64,000 nt of DNA from Occallatibacter savannae (GCF_003131205.1 NZ_QFFY01000008.1:175913-239912); one strand, 5' to 3'; counted from the first letter of the stretch, positions 52,006 to 61,063 are shown. Notes: generated by a model not told the origin, from the letters alone. Translations and numbers: made by a program.

Positions 52006-52045
52006 CCCAGGTCTCCAAAAACGGGAGACCTGGGGCACCCGAGTT
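52006..52045 (+). terminator. REP-like hairpin between convergent genes
   Basis: CCCAGGTCTCC (52006-52016) and GGAGACCTGGG (52024-52034) form an 11-bp perfect stem followed by GGGGCACCC and a T-run. It lies between the convergent TonB-like and dehydrogenase-like genes, so it may stop both. The stem-plus-GGGGCACCC pattern recurs at 58410, 62708 and, in reverse, 5281. Confidence 0.65.
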
Positions 52046-52059
52046 TTTGTCGAAGCGGA

Positions 52060-53415
52060 TTACTTGCCGGTGTAGATGACGTGCCAGATGGAGTTGGTGC
52101 CGTCGTCGGAGACGAAGAGCGAGCCATCTTTGGCTTCTGCGACGCCGACCGGGCGGCCCCAGACGTTGCCATCACCGACGGTAAAGCCGGTGAGGAAGTC
52201 TTCGTATTCACCGGTGGCATGGCCGTTCTTCATGGGCAGGCGCACGACCTCATAGCCGGTGCGCTGGGCTCGGTTCCATGAGCCGTGTTCGCAGGCGAAG
52301 CCGTCGCCCTTGAACTCGGCGGGGAACTGCGAGCCCTGGTAGAAGAGCATTTCGAGCGATGCCATGTGCGGGTTCATGAGGATGTCGGGGGTGATGACCT
52401 TCGACTTCAGCTCAGGGTGCTTGCCGACATGGCGCGGGTCTTGATGCCCGCCCATGTACCACCAGGGCCAGCCGTAGAAGCCGCCTTCCTGGACGTGAGT
52501 GACGTAGTCCGGGACGAGGTTGTTGCCGATGGCATCGCGCTCGTTGGTGGAGCACCAGAGCTCGCCAGTGATGGGGTTAATGGCTTCGCCGACGCAGTTA
52601 CGGATTCCCCAAGCGTAGACTTTCTGGAACTTGCCGTCGGGGGTGAACTGAAGGACGTCGGCGCGGTGGAACTCTTCAGGATGCGTATCGGAGTCGTCGA
52701 CGTTTGAGTGAGAGCCGACGGAAGCGAAGAGCTTGGAGCCATCTTTGGAGAAGACGAGGTCGCGCGACCAGTGGCCGCCGCCGCGAAGACGGCCGCCGCC
52801 GGGGAGCTCAGCAAGTTGCTCAGCCGGGCCGCGAGCTTTGAGGTCGCCTGATTGATAGGGAAAGCGAACGATGCCGTCGGTGTTGCCGACGTAGATGTAT
52901 TTGGGGTTCGTGGCGGGATAGAACGCAATGCCGAAGGGAAGGTTCAGGCCCTCGGCAAACGTTGAGGTCTGCTGCGGCTTTCCGTCGGGAGTGGTGCCGC
53001 GGAATACGAGGATCTTGCCGGGCTGACTCTCGGCGACAAACAGGTCGCCGTTGGGAGCGACGCGGATCAGGCGCGGGTTGTCGAGGCCGGTGGTGTACTG
53101 CTCAACCTTGAAGCCCTTAGGGGCGATGGGCCAGGCATTCTGCGGGCGCGGAACCATGCTGGCTCCGTTGTCGACGGATTCCTTCTGGTTCGGCTCGGGA
53201 AGATCGTTGACGGTGAGGTGCCGGCGGGTTCCTGGGGACTCGTGAGCGGCGTCGGTGAAGGCGTTCTGCCCGGTGAGGACTTTGGACGAGGATTGGGAGC
53301 CGGACTTGGACTGGGCGGCTTGGGTCTCTGCGGAGTGCCGGGCTGCGGAGGCTGCGGCGCAAACGAGGCAGAAAATCGTGCAGATCAGAATCTGACTTCT
53401 GAGAAAACGGACCAT
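52060..53415 (-). CDS. Sorbosone dehydrogenase/PQQ-dependent sugar dehydrogenase-like
   Basis: 451 residues. Signal peptide (LICTIFCLVCAAASA, cleavage about residue 24), a low-complexity Ser/Gln stretch, then a six-bladed beta-propeller: LDNPRLIRVAPNGDLFVAES, LNLPFGIAFYP, ASVGSHSNVDD, AWGIRNCVGEAINP, NERDAIGNNLVPDY and WGRPVGVAEAKDGSLFVSDDG. This is the soluble glucose/L-sorbosone dehydrogenase fold that may bind PQQ. Periplasmic. ATG 53415 is preceded by AGAGG and gives a proper signal peptide; the longer ORF start (53544) is rejected. Substrate unknown. Confidence 0.88.
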   Translation of the reverse strand: MVRFLRSQILICTIFCLVCAAASAARHSAETQAAQSKSGSQSSSKVLTGQNAFTDAAHESPGTRRHLTVNDLPEPNQKESVDNGASMVPRPQNAWPIAPKGFKVEQYTTGLDNPRLIRVAPNGDLFVAESQPGKILVFRGTTPDGKPQQTSTFAEGLNLPFGIAFYPATNPKYIYVGNTDGIVRFPYQSGDLKARGPAEQLAELPGGGRLRGGGHWSRDLVFSKDGSKLFASVGSHSNVDDSDTHPEEFHRADVLQFTPDGKFQKVYAWGIRNCVGEAINPITGELWCSTNERDAIGNNLVPDYVTHVQEGGFYGWPWWYMGGHQDPRHVGKHPELKSKVITPDILMNPHMASLEMLFYQGSQFPAEFKGDGFACEHGSWNRAQRTGYEVVRLPMKNGHATGEYEDFLTGFTVGDGNVWGRPVGVAEAKDGSLFVSDDGTNSIWHVIYTGK

Positions 53416-53629
53416 GACACCTCTCTGGTTCTGTTGAGGAAGATAAGGGGCTGTTGCATCTGCGGATAAGGATGCGAAATGGAGGGCTGGGGAGGCAAGA
53501 GGAATGCGCCCGAAAACGAAGAAGGCCGCCGGAGCCAAGCCCATCCCCCAACCCAGGAAGATGCAAACTCTTACCGGCGACCCGTTGGCAACACTTGTGA
53601 GGCAAGACAGGGGAAACCGCGCTGTCTAA

Positions 53630-54652
53630 CTACCTTGATGCGGACTCGGTGGCGGGGGTTGCCGGGGTGCCGAAAGAATCTTCGCTTTCCGTAACCCGGC
53701 CCAGCAGGTCGGGGGAAAGTGAGGCGGTTGCCACGACACGGTTGCGCTTCTGGCTGATCTGGGTGCTCTTGAGCACCTCGCGCAGCGCGTCGTTGGAAGG
53801 GTTACTGGAAAGCTGGACGGTCACGTCGCGGGCGAGGACAACGATGGTGCTGAGCGCGGCGGCCTGGCTGGCGGCCTTGGCCTCGTCGGGGGCAATCTCT
53901 TCGACCCGGAGACGGACGGAGTTGCCGAGGGGGAGGCCAGGGGTGACGCTGGCGATGATGGTGGAGTCGTCCTGGAGCGGCAGGGACAGGCCGAGGACCT
54001 TGATAGCCCCGCTTTCAGAGAAGGGTAGACCGATCTGGCCGACTCCCCAGGCGACGGAAAGGAGCGGGACCTCGTGGAAGTGCTCGCTGAGCAGGGATGA
54101 TCCAGCGAAGGGCAGGGCGGCCGTGCGATGGCGGTCGATGATGGAGTGGATCTTCTCAGTGGTGGGGAAGTTGGAGACGGCGATCATGTCGTAGCCAACC
54201 TGAGCGACGCGGACCATGCGGTTTTCCGATGGAACGTCGTAGATGGTGTGTCCGGCGTAGAGTTCGCGGCCGGCTGCGTGGCTGTCGAGCCAGGTGTTGA
54301 GGCGCTTGCCGGTTAGTTTGCCGGTAAGGACCATGGAGTAGGCGACCGGGCCATTGGGGCCATTGGGATCAGCCATGCGATGAAGCGCAATGGCAGCGGA
54401 GTCGAGGTCGCGCTCCCAGTCGACGCCGGTGGCATCTACGAACTCCTGGTACTCCGGGACGCGGCGGGGCGGCTTAAGGTCTTTGCGGAGGAAGGTGCGG
54501 ACGGGCTTGAGGTTGAAGTAGATGATGCCGTCGGATTCAGGAAGGAGGCGGGCAGCCTCGGGCGGGGCCTTGGAGCGCAGGAAAACGGCGACGGCCAGCA
54601 GCAGCAGGACACCCGCTACCACGAGAAGCGTTCTACGCGTGCGTTTGTGCAT
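53630..54652 (-). CDS. Secreted protein, DUF3352-like style, unknown function
   Basis: 340 residues. One N-terminal membrane helix (about 8-25, LLVVAGVLLLLAVAVFL), then a periplasmic domain beginning APPEAARLLPESDGIIYFNLKPVRTF, typical of bacterial proteins that begin with a LLPxDxxxxxxxxLxxL motif of DUF3352-like families. Long alternating hydrophobic/polar strands follow, and the C-terminus is Pro/Thr-rich. Start is ATG 54652 (GAGGCGA upstream). It diverges from the arabinofuranosidase gene. No function known. Confidence 0.65.
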   Translation of the reverse strand: MHKRTRRTLLVVAGVLLLLAVAVFLRSKAPPEAARLLPESDGIIYFNLKPVRTFLRKDLKPPRRVPEYQEFVDATGVDWERDLDSAAIALHRMADPNGPNGPVAYSMVLTGKLTGKRLNTWLDSHAAGRELYAGHTIYDVPSENRMVRVAQVGYDMIAVSNFPTTEKIHSIIDRHRTAALPFAGSSLLSEHFHEVPLLSVAWGVGQIGLPFSESGAIKVLGLSLPLQDDSTIIASVTPGLPLGNSVRLRVEEIAPDEAKAASQAAALSTIVVLARDVTVQLSSNPSNDALREVLKSTQISQKRNRVVATASLSPDLLGRVTESEDSFGTPATPATESASR

Positions 54653-54714
54653 TCGCCTCGGAGTACCCAGTACAGGATAGCGAATTGCGGCGGGCGAGTG
54701 AGGGGTATCTGGGC

Positions 54715-54784
54715 GGTATACGTATTCTCGGCGGCCCGGACAAGCAGGTGGAAAAGTGCGGTGCTGGTGGTGGTATACGTATTC
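54715..54784. promoter_or_regulatory. Paired 13-bp sites GGTATACGTATTC
   Basis: The identical sequence GGTATACGTATTC occurs at 54715-54727 and 54772-54784, 57 bp apart, in the 202-bp region between the divergent start codons at 54652 and 54855. The core ATACGTAT is a perfect palindrome. This layout suggests binding sites of one regulator acting on one or both genes. Confidence 0.6.
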
Positions 54785-54854
54785 CGGACGCAAAGTGCAG
54801 GGGCAAACCGGCGCCAAAATGGAACGCGCACGTCAGCCGGAATATGGAGGCTTT

Positions 54855-57800
54855 ATGAGACCGAGATTTCAATTCGTATTTCTGGTGATGGCGTTGGTCG
54901 GCCTGATTGGCGGCGCCTGCAGCGCGGCGGGGCAGAGGCCAAAGGGGCCCTGCGACATCTATGCTGCGGCGGGCGATGCATGCGCGGCGGCGCACAGCAC
55001 CACTCGCGCGCTCTACGCCTCTTATGACGGGCCGCTCTATCAAGTGCTGCGGCAGTCGGACATGAAGACGCTGGACGTGGGTGTGGTGCGGCCTTCGGGG
55101 GCGGACCCGGGCGGGTATGCGGATGCGGCGGCGCAGGACAAGTTCTGCGCGAATACGTATTGCTGGATCACGAAGATCTACGATCAGTCGCCCAAACATA
55201 ACGACCTGACCCAGGCGCCGCGCGGTGGGTTCAGCGGGCCGGCGATGGGCGGATTCAACAACCTGCCGCTTGCGGATATGGCTCCGGTCACGGTGATGGG
55301 GCACAAAGTCTATGGAGTGTTCATCGAGCCGGGAATGGGCTTGCGCGATGACGATCCGCGGGGCACGGCGGTAGACGACCAGGCTGAGGGGCAGTACTGG
55401 GTGATCAACGGCCTGCACTTTAACAACGGATGCTGCTTCGACTATGGCAATGCGGAGATCGATAGCCGCGACGACGACAACGGGACGATGGAGACGGCTT
55501 ACTACGGAAACGCCACGCCGTGGTACCACGGGAGCGGCGCGGGTCCGTGGATTATGACGGACCAGGAAAACAACCTGGTGGGCTGCGTGAATGCGGATGG
55601 CAGCAAGGGGTGTCCGAATCTGCCCACGATCACGTGGCGATTTGCGACAGCGATTGCGAAGGGCGAGCCGCACCACTGGACTTCGATGGGCGGGGATTCG
55701 CAGAAGGACGATTTGCAAGTGATGTTCAGCGGGCCGCGGGTGAACTCGACGTATGACCCGATGCGGAAGCAGGGGGCGATTCTGCTGGGGAACGGTGGCG
55801 ACAACAGCAATTCTTCTCAGGGGACGTTCTACGAAGGGGCGATGACGGAAGGGGGGACGTTTCCGACGGATGCGACTGATCAACTGGTGCAGCAGAACGT
55901 GGTGGCTGCGCACTATGATGTGGCGGCGCTAACGGTGGCTCCTGCTTCGGCGATGGAGAAAGCGCCGGGGCTGCAGACGTTTACGCCGGGGTCGTCGCAG
56001 GATGTGACGGTGACGTTTACGAATACGACGGGCACGCCGGTTAGCGGGCTGAAATTGAGTGCTGCGGTCCCGAAGCAGTGGACGGTTGCCGTCGAGGGCG
56101 GCAGCGGTGCTTCGAAGACGGTGGCTGATGCGGTAGCGCCGGGTGCAAAGGCAAGCGCGACGTTCAAGGTGACTTCGGGTAGTGCGGGCGTGAACGGAGA
56201 TCTGGTTGCGAGCGCGGTGTGGACGGGTTCTGGTGGGAAACCGCGGAACGAAAGCGCAACCGAGAAGTTGCGGAATGTAGGAGCGATCAAGATCAACGAG
56301 GTTCGGATTGGATCGGGGGCGGGAAATCAGACCGATTCGTACATTGAGCTTTTCAATGCTGGAGCGAACAGCGCGGATCTTTCGAACTGGACGCTGACGG
56401 AGCACCCGACCCAGGAGCCGGTGTTCTCGACGGTGAAGATTCCGGCAGGAACGCAGCTTGCGGGGCATGGGATTTATCTGCTGGGGCTTGCGAATTCCGG
56501 GCTGGCAGCGGGCGCGAAGTCCGGCGATACCGCGATCCACGTGAGGAGCACGGAAGGGATGTCGGCCGGCGACACGGTAACTATTGGCAACGGTGCTGAT
56601 GCGGAGACGCGAAAGATTGCGAGCGTGGGCAGTGCTGCAACCGCGAGTACGACGGTGTGGCAGCCGCTCCCGGATGGTTACATCACGATCCCGAAGGGTG
56701 CGAAGAACGTGCCGGTGATCAGCACGGCGGGGTTCAAGGTCGGGGAGAAGATTGCGCTGGGGTATGGCGGGACGTATCCGGCTGTTGCGAAGGGGATGGA
56801 GAAGTACGAGGTTGCGACCGTGACCGCGGTGGGCAAGCGCGGAACGCAGAGTTACCTGGCTGAGGATGCGGCGGTGGGCGCGACGAATCTGAAGGTGATG
56901 TCCGTCGCGGACATTTCGGTTGGCGACAAGATCAGGCTCGACATTGACAGCAAGGGGCACGGGATCGAGACGGTCACGGTGAAGAACGTGGGCACTGAAG
57001 CGAAGCACACGAATCTGTCGGCGGGCGCCGCGGCAGGCGCGACGAACATCAAGGTGCGGAGCGTGGGGAAGCTTGCGGTTGGCGAGAAGCTGTTTATCGG
57101 AATGCCGGCTAATCACGAAGAGGTGACGATCTCGTCGGTGGGGACGGGAGGAAGGAACGGGAGCGGAATCGATTTCTCGCCGGCCCTTGCGAAGGAGCAC
57201 GGGATCGATGAACTGGTGTTGGCGACGGGGACCGGGATCGATATCGAGCAGCCGCTGAAGTTTGCGCATGCGCAGAATCTGCCCTTCAGCGATCGCGGTA
57301 CGGGGATCAGCTTTGAGCCGGCAACGGCATTCGAACACTGGAGCAATGAGCCGGTGGTGGCGCTGGGCAGCGGGATCACGCTGGATCAGCCGCTCGCAAA
57401 GGCTCACGATGTGGATGCGGTGGTGCGCGATGCTGCGGTGAAGAGCGCGGGATACCAGGGAGCCCCGGAGCCGAACCAGTGGTTCGGCGGGCCGGAGCTG
57501 ACGGCACATGTGCCGTTTTTCGATCGGATTGTTGCGCGGCGGGAAGGAAGCATCGTGCTGCGCGATGCGAGCGGGCAGGTGGTGGACAGCATGAACTACG
57601 GAGGCATCGTGGATCCGTGGGCTGCTGAGGGATACCAGGCAGTCTCCGGCACGGACGAGACTGGCTGCCATGCGCCTGCTCCGGGTGCGCTGATGAGCTT
57701 TGGCGCAAACGAGGTTGGCAATGCGGTGAGCACAAGCGTTGGGCGCTTCCCAGACGGCGCGGATACGGACAGCAACTGCAATGATTTCCTGATTCAGGCT

Positions 57801-58277
57801 GCGGCAACGCTCTCAGTCGGCACGGCAGAGGGCACGAACAACATCAAGGTGTCGAGCGTGGAGGGATTCGAGCCGGGCGAGTCGGTAATGGTCGGATCGG
57901 GATCAGATGCAGAGAAGGCGACGATCGCGTCAGTAGGCACGGCGGGGGCGGCGCGCGCGATTGCGGCCACGACGGCGGGCGCGAATGTGATTCCGGTGTC
58001 GAATGCAAACGGATTCCGCGACGGGCAGGAGATCACGATCGATAGCGGCGAGAATGCGGAGACGGCGCAGGTGCTGTCGATTCGGCGATTCGGTGCGACG
58101 TCGATTACGGTATCGAAGCCGCTGGCACATGCTCATGCCCTTGATGCGCAGGTGTCTGGGAGCGGGATTACGCTGTCTGGCCCGTTGACGCGGGCGCATC
58201 GCGAGGGCGCGCAGGTGAATGGGGATGTGCCTACGCCGGGGGCGCCGAATCAGTATCACCGGACGAAGGCGCGGTGA
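54855..58277 (+). CDS. Large secreted arabinofuranosidase-like protein with interrupted lamin-tail domain
   Basis: 1140 residues. Signal peptide about 1-27. Residues about 32-352 match the catalytic domain of arabinofuranosidase B (GH54-like): CDIYAAAGDACAAAHSTTRALY, YCWITKIYDQSPKHNDLTQ, GCCFDYGNAEID. A NEW3/CARDB-like domain follows (about 355-470), then the first half of a lamin-tail (LTD) domain (about 477-548, INEVRIGS...YIELFNAG). Four short repeats (about 555-765) and linker sequence separate it from its second half (about 885-975, SIVLRDASGQVVDSMNYGG, GRFPDGADTDSNCNDF). Two more repeats (about 992-1075) and a tail end the protein. ATG 54855 has GGAGG upstream. Confidence 0.85.
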   Translation: MRPRFQFVFLVMALVGLIGGACSAAGQRPKGPCDIYAAAGDACAAAHSTTRALYASYDGPLYQVLRQSDMKTLDVGVVRPSGADPGGYADAAAQDKFCANTYCWITKIYDQSPKHNDLTQAPRGGFSGPAMGGFNNLPLADMAPVTVMGHKVYGVFIEPGMGLRDDDPRGTAVDDQAEGQYWVINGLHFNNGCCFDYGNAEIDSRDDDNGTMETAYYGNATPWYHGSGAGPWIMTDQENNLVGCVNADGSKGCPNLPTITWRFATAIAKGEPHHWTSMGGDSQKDDLQVMFSGPRVNSTYDPMRKQGAILLGNGGDNSNSSQGTFYEGAMTEGGTFPTDATDQLVQQNVVAAHYDVAALTVAPASAMEKAPGLQTFTPGSSQDVTVTFTNTTGTPVSGLKLSAAVPKQWTVAVEGGSGASKTVADAVAPGAKASATFKVTSGSAGVNGDLVASAVWTGSGGKPRNESATEKLRNVGAIKINEVRIGSGAGNQTDSYIELFNAGANSADLSNWTLTEHPTQEPVFSTVKIPAGTQLAGHGIYLLGLANSGLAAGAKSGDTAIHVRSTEGMSAGDTVTIGNGADAETRKIASVGSAATASTTVWQPLPDGYITIPKGAKNVPVISTAGFKVGEKIALGYGGTYPAVAKGMEKYEVATVTAVGKRGTQSYLAEDAAVGATNLKVMSVADISVGDKIRLDIDSKGHGIETVTVKNVGTEAKHTNLSAGAAAGATNIKVRSVGKLAVGEKLFIGMPANHEEVTISSVGTGGRNGSGIDFSPALAKEHGIDELVLATGTGIDIEQPLKFAHAQNLPFSDRGTGISFEPATAFEHWSNEPVVALGSGITLDQPLAKAHDVDAVVRDAAVKSAGYQGAPEPNQWFGGPELTAHVPFFDRIVARREGSIVLRDASGQVVDSMNYGGIVDPWAAEGYQAVSGTDETGCHAPAPGALMSFGANEVGNAVSTSVGRFPDGADTDSNCNDFLIQAAATLSVGTAEGTNNIKVSSVEGFEPGESVMVGSGSDAEKATIASVGTAGAARAIAATTAGANVIPVSNANGFRDGQEITIDSGENAETAQVLSIRRFGATSITVSKPLAHAHALDAQVSGSGITLSGPLTRAHREGAQVNGDVPTPGAPNQYHRTKAR

Positions 58278-58409
58278 GGCGGTTATCAGTTGCCAGTTGC
58301 CAGTCTTCAGTCAGGCAGTCTTCGGTTGTCAGTTAGCCTGTAGCCCACCCTAGCGACAAAAACGGCCGCAAGGATGAGGCAACCGGCATCCGGCTGGTTG
58401 TTGTGGATT

Positions 58410-58441
58410 CCCAGGTCTCAGAATCGAGACCTGGGGCACCC
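58410..58441 (+). repeat. REP-like hairpin with GGGGCACCC
   Basis: CCCAGGTCTC (58410-58419) and GAGACCTGGG (58426-58435) form a perfect 10-bp stem around AGAATC, followed by GGGGCACCC. It is nearly identical in sequence to the stem at 52006-52034. It lies between the arabinofuranosidase and PA14 segments. Just upstream (58283-58335) are CAGT-type short repeats. Confidence 0.65.
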
Positions 58442-58514
58442 GGCGCCCGACGTTCTCGTTTTCCCACCCATTCGACAAAACACGTCCAACGGACTGGGCT
58501 CTGGCAATGTCCGG

Positions 58515-59117
58515 TCAATTTTGAGTTGTCTGGGAATTTGTTTGCGAGTCGCCGGAAGGAGGCGCGAAGTCCTGCATGTTAAAGACCCTCCAATCGCCGC
58601 CTGGCGGACGCACCCAGAGTTCGAGCATCACGAGGCCAAGACCGTCTTCGAAGTAGGGGAGATGCATGGTGTGTCTTCCGGCAGCTAGAACGATGTGGCC
58701 GGCCCCCGTGACTGCGGGGTGTTTCCCGTCAATTTTGATGACCTGAGTGTCGTCAATCTGCAGCACTGCTCCGTCATCGGAAGTGAGTTCGAATTGATAC
58801 TCTCCAGGCGTGCGGACCCAAAACGCGCCATGGTAGTCGAGTCCAAAGCTGCTGTCACAGGTCACGCCTGGAAGAGAGCACGGACGAGGGGATTGCTGGT
58901 TAGGGATCAGCAGGTAGTCGGCATAGAGAGTTCCGACTGGATCCAGTTCGCGAAAATCAGGCAGACCACCGTAGTCGCGTAATTCGTACACATCCGCACA
59001 AAGCCCGTGCGGCTTGGGCACGACGGAGCCAAAGGATCCAATTGCGTCGCGTGCTGGATTCCTGATGATGAAGTCATGACTTGCTGCCGACAGCGGGAGG
59101 TCATCCGAGGCTCGGCC
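58515..59117 (-). pseudogene. PA14-type domain, in frame after a stop codon
   Basis: The open frame follows the TAA at 59118-59120 of the VWFA gene without a shift. Its sequence DDLPLSAASHDFIIRNPARDAIGSFGSVVPKPHGLC, CADVYELRDYGGLPDFRELDPVG, LDYHGAFWVRTPGEYQFELTSDDGAVLQIDD and HTMHLPYFEDGLGLVMLELWV is a PA14-type domain. The first possible start in frame is GTG 59021; residues encoded before it (59022-59117) still look like the domain. It has no signal peptide of its own. It may be a decayed gene, a readthrough product, or a remnant fused by deletion. Confidence 0.6.
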
Positions 59118-60113
59118 TTATGAGGCATTCTCGTTTGCTGGAACCATCGCGCTCACCACGCCTATATTGCCGGTCGCGCGATCGCGGATAACGAATCGGA
59201 TCATTGCCAGATCGTTTTGGGCGGGAACCTCGAAGAGCGTTTGCAGCCCGTGCTCCTGAACACGTGCATAATCCACGCGTGAGAGGACCCGATCCGTGGT
59301 CCCCTTCAAGAAGTTCAACTCCCGGCCCATGGCGTCGAAGTTGCACGCGCCGTAGTCGAGCTGCACTCGTCGACCGTTATCGAGCATCGAGACGAATGCG
59401 AGCGAGTCAGGCTCGATTTGCACCAGATAGCGAAGGACGTCAGTCCGGCCCGTGACCACCGCCTCGGCACGCAACGAGATCGACGGAGGCACACTCGAGT
59501 GTGTGCACGCCGCTCTCCGTAGTTTCGCATCGAGCTCGCGCGAGGCGATGTGTTCCAGGCGTTTTGATGGTTCCGTCTGCCCAACGAAATATTGGTGCTG
59601 ATAGGAAAGCTTCACGCCATGGCGACGCGTCTCCACCCGCACCTCGTGGAAGCCACTCGTCCACCTTTGATCGCTGGGCCGATAGGCCAGGATGTAATGC
59701 GCGGTGAGACGATCGAGACAACGAACAGGCTGAGCGCGCAGAAATCCGGTCTGGGCCGTTTCGGAGAACTGATCGGGACGATTCGGGTCAAAGAAACGAA
59801 CGCTTGTAACAACTCCAGCTGCCTTCTGCCGGTGAGAAGGTTCGAAGACTTCGAAGTCTCCGATACCAAGGTCAAGGACCGGGCGGCTTCGCGTATCGAA
59901 TGCGAAAACACCGAGGAGAACCTCACGCGTGGTCAGACGCAGCGTGATTCCGGAATCCTGTGGTTCGGCTTGCGAACAGAGTTGCGGAGGCCACCCGAGC
60001 GCGATGCCACACATTGCGACCATGAGAAAAGCTCGAAGCGTTCTGTGTATCTGGCAGGATCGGCAGATATCCTGACACGAACACAAATCTCTCTGCGTCC
60101 TTTTCTTCAGCAC
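59118..60113 (-). CDS. VWFA-related secreted protein, reduced form
   Basis: 331 residues. GTG 60113 has GGGAGGG 5 nt upstream. A long basic N-terminus and hydrophobic segment (about 28-48) form a signal peptide. ITLRLTTREVLLGVFAFDTRSRPVLDLGIGDFEVFE (about 54-89) is the start of the acidobacterial VWFA-related domain, but the central von Willebrand A fold with its metal site is not seen. The second half contains LTAHYILAYRPSDQRWTSGFHEVRVETRRHGVKL and MIRFVIRDRATGNIGVVSAMVP, as in larger family members. Stop codon TAA at 59118-59120. Confidence 0.75.
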   Translation of the reverse strand: MLKKRTQRDLCSCQDICRSCQIHRTLRAFLMVAMCGIALGWPPQLCSQAEPQDSGITLRLTTREVLLGVFAFDTRSRPVLDLGIGDFEVFEPSHRQKAAGVVTSVRFFDPNRPDQFSETAQTGFLRAQPVRCLDRLTAHYILAYRPSDQRWTSGFHEVRVETRRHGVKLSYQHQYFVGQTEPSKRLEHIASRELDAKLRRAACTHSSVPPSISLRAEAVVTGRTDVLRYLVQIEPDSLAFVSMLDNGRRVQLDYGACNFDAMGRELNFLKGTTDRVLSRVDYARVQEHGLQTLFEVPAQNDLAMIRFVIRDRATGNIGVVSAMVPANENAS

Positions 60114-60211
60114 AGAGCCCTCCCGTTGCTGAAGTAACGTCGATGACGTCGCCCCTGCTCCGGATGGTATTCCCGACGCTTCAAGTCAGGTGTGACCTTT
60201 ATCTCAGTTGA

Positions 60212-61063
60212 TCAATGCGTGAGCGAGAAGCTGTAGAGCTTGGTAGCGGTGGGGATGGTGTCGCCGAGCGCGGTGTCTGAGGGCGGGAGGAAGCCGTACT
60301 CGCCGCGGTCGAACTCTTCGTTCATTTCGATGAGATAGACGCGGGGCGCGATCTTCTTGGGCGTGTAATCGAGAACATCGCGAAGGGCGCCGCCGGCGTC
60401 CTTGACGATGCCGCCGTTGGCGGCTTTGAACTCGCGGCTGTCGGCATTGGAGTGCAGGTGGATGAGCTGGTACTCGCCGGGAGCGCGGCCTTCAGGCACG
60501 TAGAGGATGAACTTCGCGGGCATCTTGAGCAGAAGCGAGCTGCGATTGCCGCCGACGAGTCCTGTCATTTCACCTTTAAGGACGCCGGCGCTGGCAAGGT
60601 GCTTGAGCGAGCCTTCCTTCTTGAAGTTGACGACCTCGGCGGGGACTTCCTGCCAGTGGTTGCCGGCCTTTTCGAGGAAGTAGACGCCTACGCTGTCGAC
60701 ACCGGCGGGCAGGGTGCCGGGGGCAAGCGTGATCGGTGCGGGGATGTCAGCGGTGCCTGCTGCGGTTGCTGCGGCTGGAGCGGTTGCGGCGGGGGCTGGT
60801 GTGGCTCCGGATGCCTTGAGGATCATGGCGGAGACGACCTTGTCGCCGGCTCCGGCCTTTTTGAGCGCGATGAGCGCGTTGACGGAGGTGTCGTAGTCGC
60901 CGGGCGAGGAGTTGATGGTGGTGACGATGAGCTCTTCGGAGAGACCGGCTTTGAGGAGCTTGATGACGGAGTCGTTGGTGAGCGTCTCCTGTGCGCAGAG
61001 CGAGGCCGCGTAGAACAGTGGGCAGAGCACGAGAAGAAGGCAAGCGAGAAATGCTTTACGCAT
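60212..61063 (-). CDS. Secreted protein of unknown function
   Basis: 283 residues. Signal peptide (about 1-24, ending SLCAQE). Residues about 26-85 form a helical domain (LTNDSVIKLLKAGLSEELIVTTINSSPGDYDTSVNALIALKKAGAGDKVVSAMI) seen often in exported acidobacterial proteins. An Ala/Pro-rich linker (about 87-110) follows, then a beta-rich domain (about 112-283). Start ATG 61063 is preceded by GAGGTGCC. It lies downstream of the PEGA gene in the same direction but a terminator-like hairpin separates them. Confidence 0.7.
   Translation of the reverse strand: MRKAFLACLLLVLCPLFYAASLCAQETLTNDSVIKLLKAGLSEELIVTTINSSPGDYDTSVNALIALKKAGAGDKVVSAMILKASGATPAPAATAPAAATAAGTADIPAPITLAPGTLPAGVDSVGVYFLEKAGNHWQEVPAEVVNFKKEGSLKHLASAGVLKGEMTGLVGGNRSSLLLKMPAKFILYVPEGRAPGEYQLIHLHSNADSREFKAANGGIVKDAGGALRDVLDYTPKKIAPRVYLIEMNEEFDRGEYGFLPPSDTALGDTIPTATKLYSFSLTH

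Noticed and set aside
55929..57671. 580-residue ORF on the - strand opposite the arabinofuranosidase-like gene
   Set aside because: Arg/His-rich antisense translation of a GC-rich gene; no family motif and no start context.
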